6,116 nt of DNA. Origin: Chitinophagaceae bacterium. GTDB lineage: Bacteria > Bacteroidota > Bacteroidia > Chitinophagales > Chitinophagaceae. Position numbers and translations under genes: made by a program. The stretch covers positions 1 through 6,116 of the forward strand of contig JAOQAL010000184.1 in the NCBI GenBank assembly GCA_025963615.1, in the 5' to 3' direction. Positions 5,543 through 6,116 of this stretch are shown in pieces. A model generated the notes under the pieces. The model was not told the origin of the DNA and did not search any database. It worked only from the letters and a program-made list of their open reading frames with translations. The first letter of the stretch is position 1. Each line of letters opens with the position of its first letter.

Positions 5543-5545
5543 ATT

Positions 5546-6116
5546 ATGTCTGTTCTGATTTTCATCGATGTTGCTGATGGCCATGTAAAAAAAGCTTCCC
5601 TGGAAGTATTAAGCTATGGCGCTAAGGTCGCTTCACAACTACAAGTGCCTGCCGAAGCAGTTGTGCTGGGTACGGTAAGTGAAGACCTGACCGCTCTTGG
5701 CAAATATGGAGTAAAGAAAATTCACCACGTCAACAATGAAGCACTGAATCACCTGGACTCGCAGGTATATACCAAAGTGATTGCACAGGTAGCGGAGGCA
5801 ACTGGCGCCAACGTCATCATATTCTCAAACAACGTGGATGGCAAAGCCATTGCTCCGCGTCTTTCGGCCAAACTGAAAGCCGGTTTGGTCTCCGGCGCTA
5901 TTGAGTTGCCCGATACATCCAATGGATTTGTTGTAAAGAAAACGGTATTTTCAGGAAAAGCTTTTGCTTCTATCTCCATTGTGTCAGGTATTAAAATCAT
6001 TGCACTAAATCAAAACGCTTACCCGGTAATCGCTGGAGAAGGCCTTGCTGAAGTGGTTGCTTTTAGTGCCAACGTGGACGCAGCAAAAGTAAAAGTCACC
6101 CAGGTTAACAAAGCCA
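5546..6116 (+). CDS. etfA: electron transfer flavoprotein subunit alpha (EtfA), 3' end missing
   Basis: The frame runs open to the end of the window, giving 190 complete codons of a protein that usually has about 310-330. EtfA forms the heterodimer with EtfB and binds the redox-active FAD through its C-terminal domain, which lies beyond this window. The N-terminal domain is complete enough to recognise: MSVLIFIDVADGHVKKASLE (1-20), an adenine-nucleotide-hydrolase-like fold with AEAVVLG (36-42), LNHLDSQVYTKVI (68-79), the conserved DGKAIAPRLSAKLKAGLVSG (98-117), and KKTVFSGKAFASISI (131-145), equivalent to the usual R-x-x-x-G-G/K-A strand. The ATG at 5546 gives the expected N-terminus; it has no Shine-Dalgarno sequence and follows an A-rich leader. 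The pairing with etfB 196 nt upstream confirms the assignment. Confidence 0.96.
   Translation, partial: MSVLIFIDVADGHVKKASLEVLSYGAKVASQLQVPAEAVVLGTVSEDLTALGKYGVKKIHHVNNEALNHLDSQVYTKVIAQVAEATGANVIIFSNNVDGKAIAPRLSAKLKAGLVSGAIELPDTSNGFVVKKTVFSGKAFASISIVSGIKIIALNQNAYPVIAGEGLAEVVAFSANVDAAKVKVTQVNKA

Noticed and set aside
5350..5545. tRNA or riboswitch in the etfB-etfA gap
   Set aside because: No cloverleaf, T-loop GGTTCRA box or recognisable riboswitch core is present; only simple hairpins can be drawn.

Overview
The window reads as a chromosomal, housekeeping-type stretch from a member of the Bacteroidota, most likely a Chitinophagaceae-like bacterium. The evidence is the protein signatures (an EtfB/EtfA pair of the Bacteroidota type, a short TPR protein of a kind I know from that phylum, RlmH ending in KYHHR), the absence of clear Shine-Dalgarno sequences, A/T-rich leaders and a TAnnTTTG-type promoter box. 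The genus assignment is inference. There are no rRNA or tRNA genes, insertion sequences, CRISPR arrays or phage genes, and every gap between genes is shorter than 200 bp.

Positions 1-2361, plus strand: the 3' part of an M16 (insulinase-like) peptidase-family gene, then rlmH (methyltransferase for the 23S rRNA pseudouridine at position 1915) 11 nt later, then a complete six-helix rhomboid intramembrane serine protease 40 nt later. The rhomboid gene meets the next block tail to tail with a 14-bp overlap of coding ends.

Positions 2348-4503, minus strand: a compact three-gene unit read in the order TPR protein, DUF3592-like membrane protein, tilS (tRNA-Ile lysidine synthetase). The spacings are 7 nt and 1 nt, so one transcript is likely. 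The middle gene is visibly AT-richer than its neighbours.

Positions 4504-6116, plus strand: a 102-bp divergent promoter region, then etfB and the first 190 codons of etfA. These encode the two subunits of the electron transfer flavoprotein, which takes electrons from acyl-CoA dehydrogenases and passes them towards the quinone pool. The two genes are separated by 196 bp that hold a 12-bp stem-loop and a run of four AAACT motifs before the etfA start.

I found no new multi-gene system. The most unusual structure is inside tilS. A 63-bp array of nine degenerate 7-bp units (consensus TGARTGG on the plus strand) lies in frame and is translated as three 7-residue repeats next to the conserved TAHHxDD motif. 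A 14-bp perfect palindrome (CCGATAGCTATCGG) and a GC-rich PSGGPG segment interrupt the C-terminal half of the same gene. Together they suggest that genome-wide interspersed repeats of this lineage have been tolerated in an essential enzyme.
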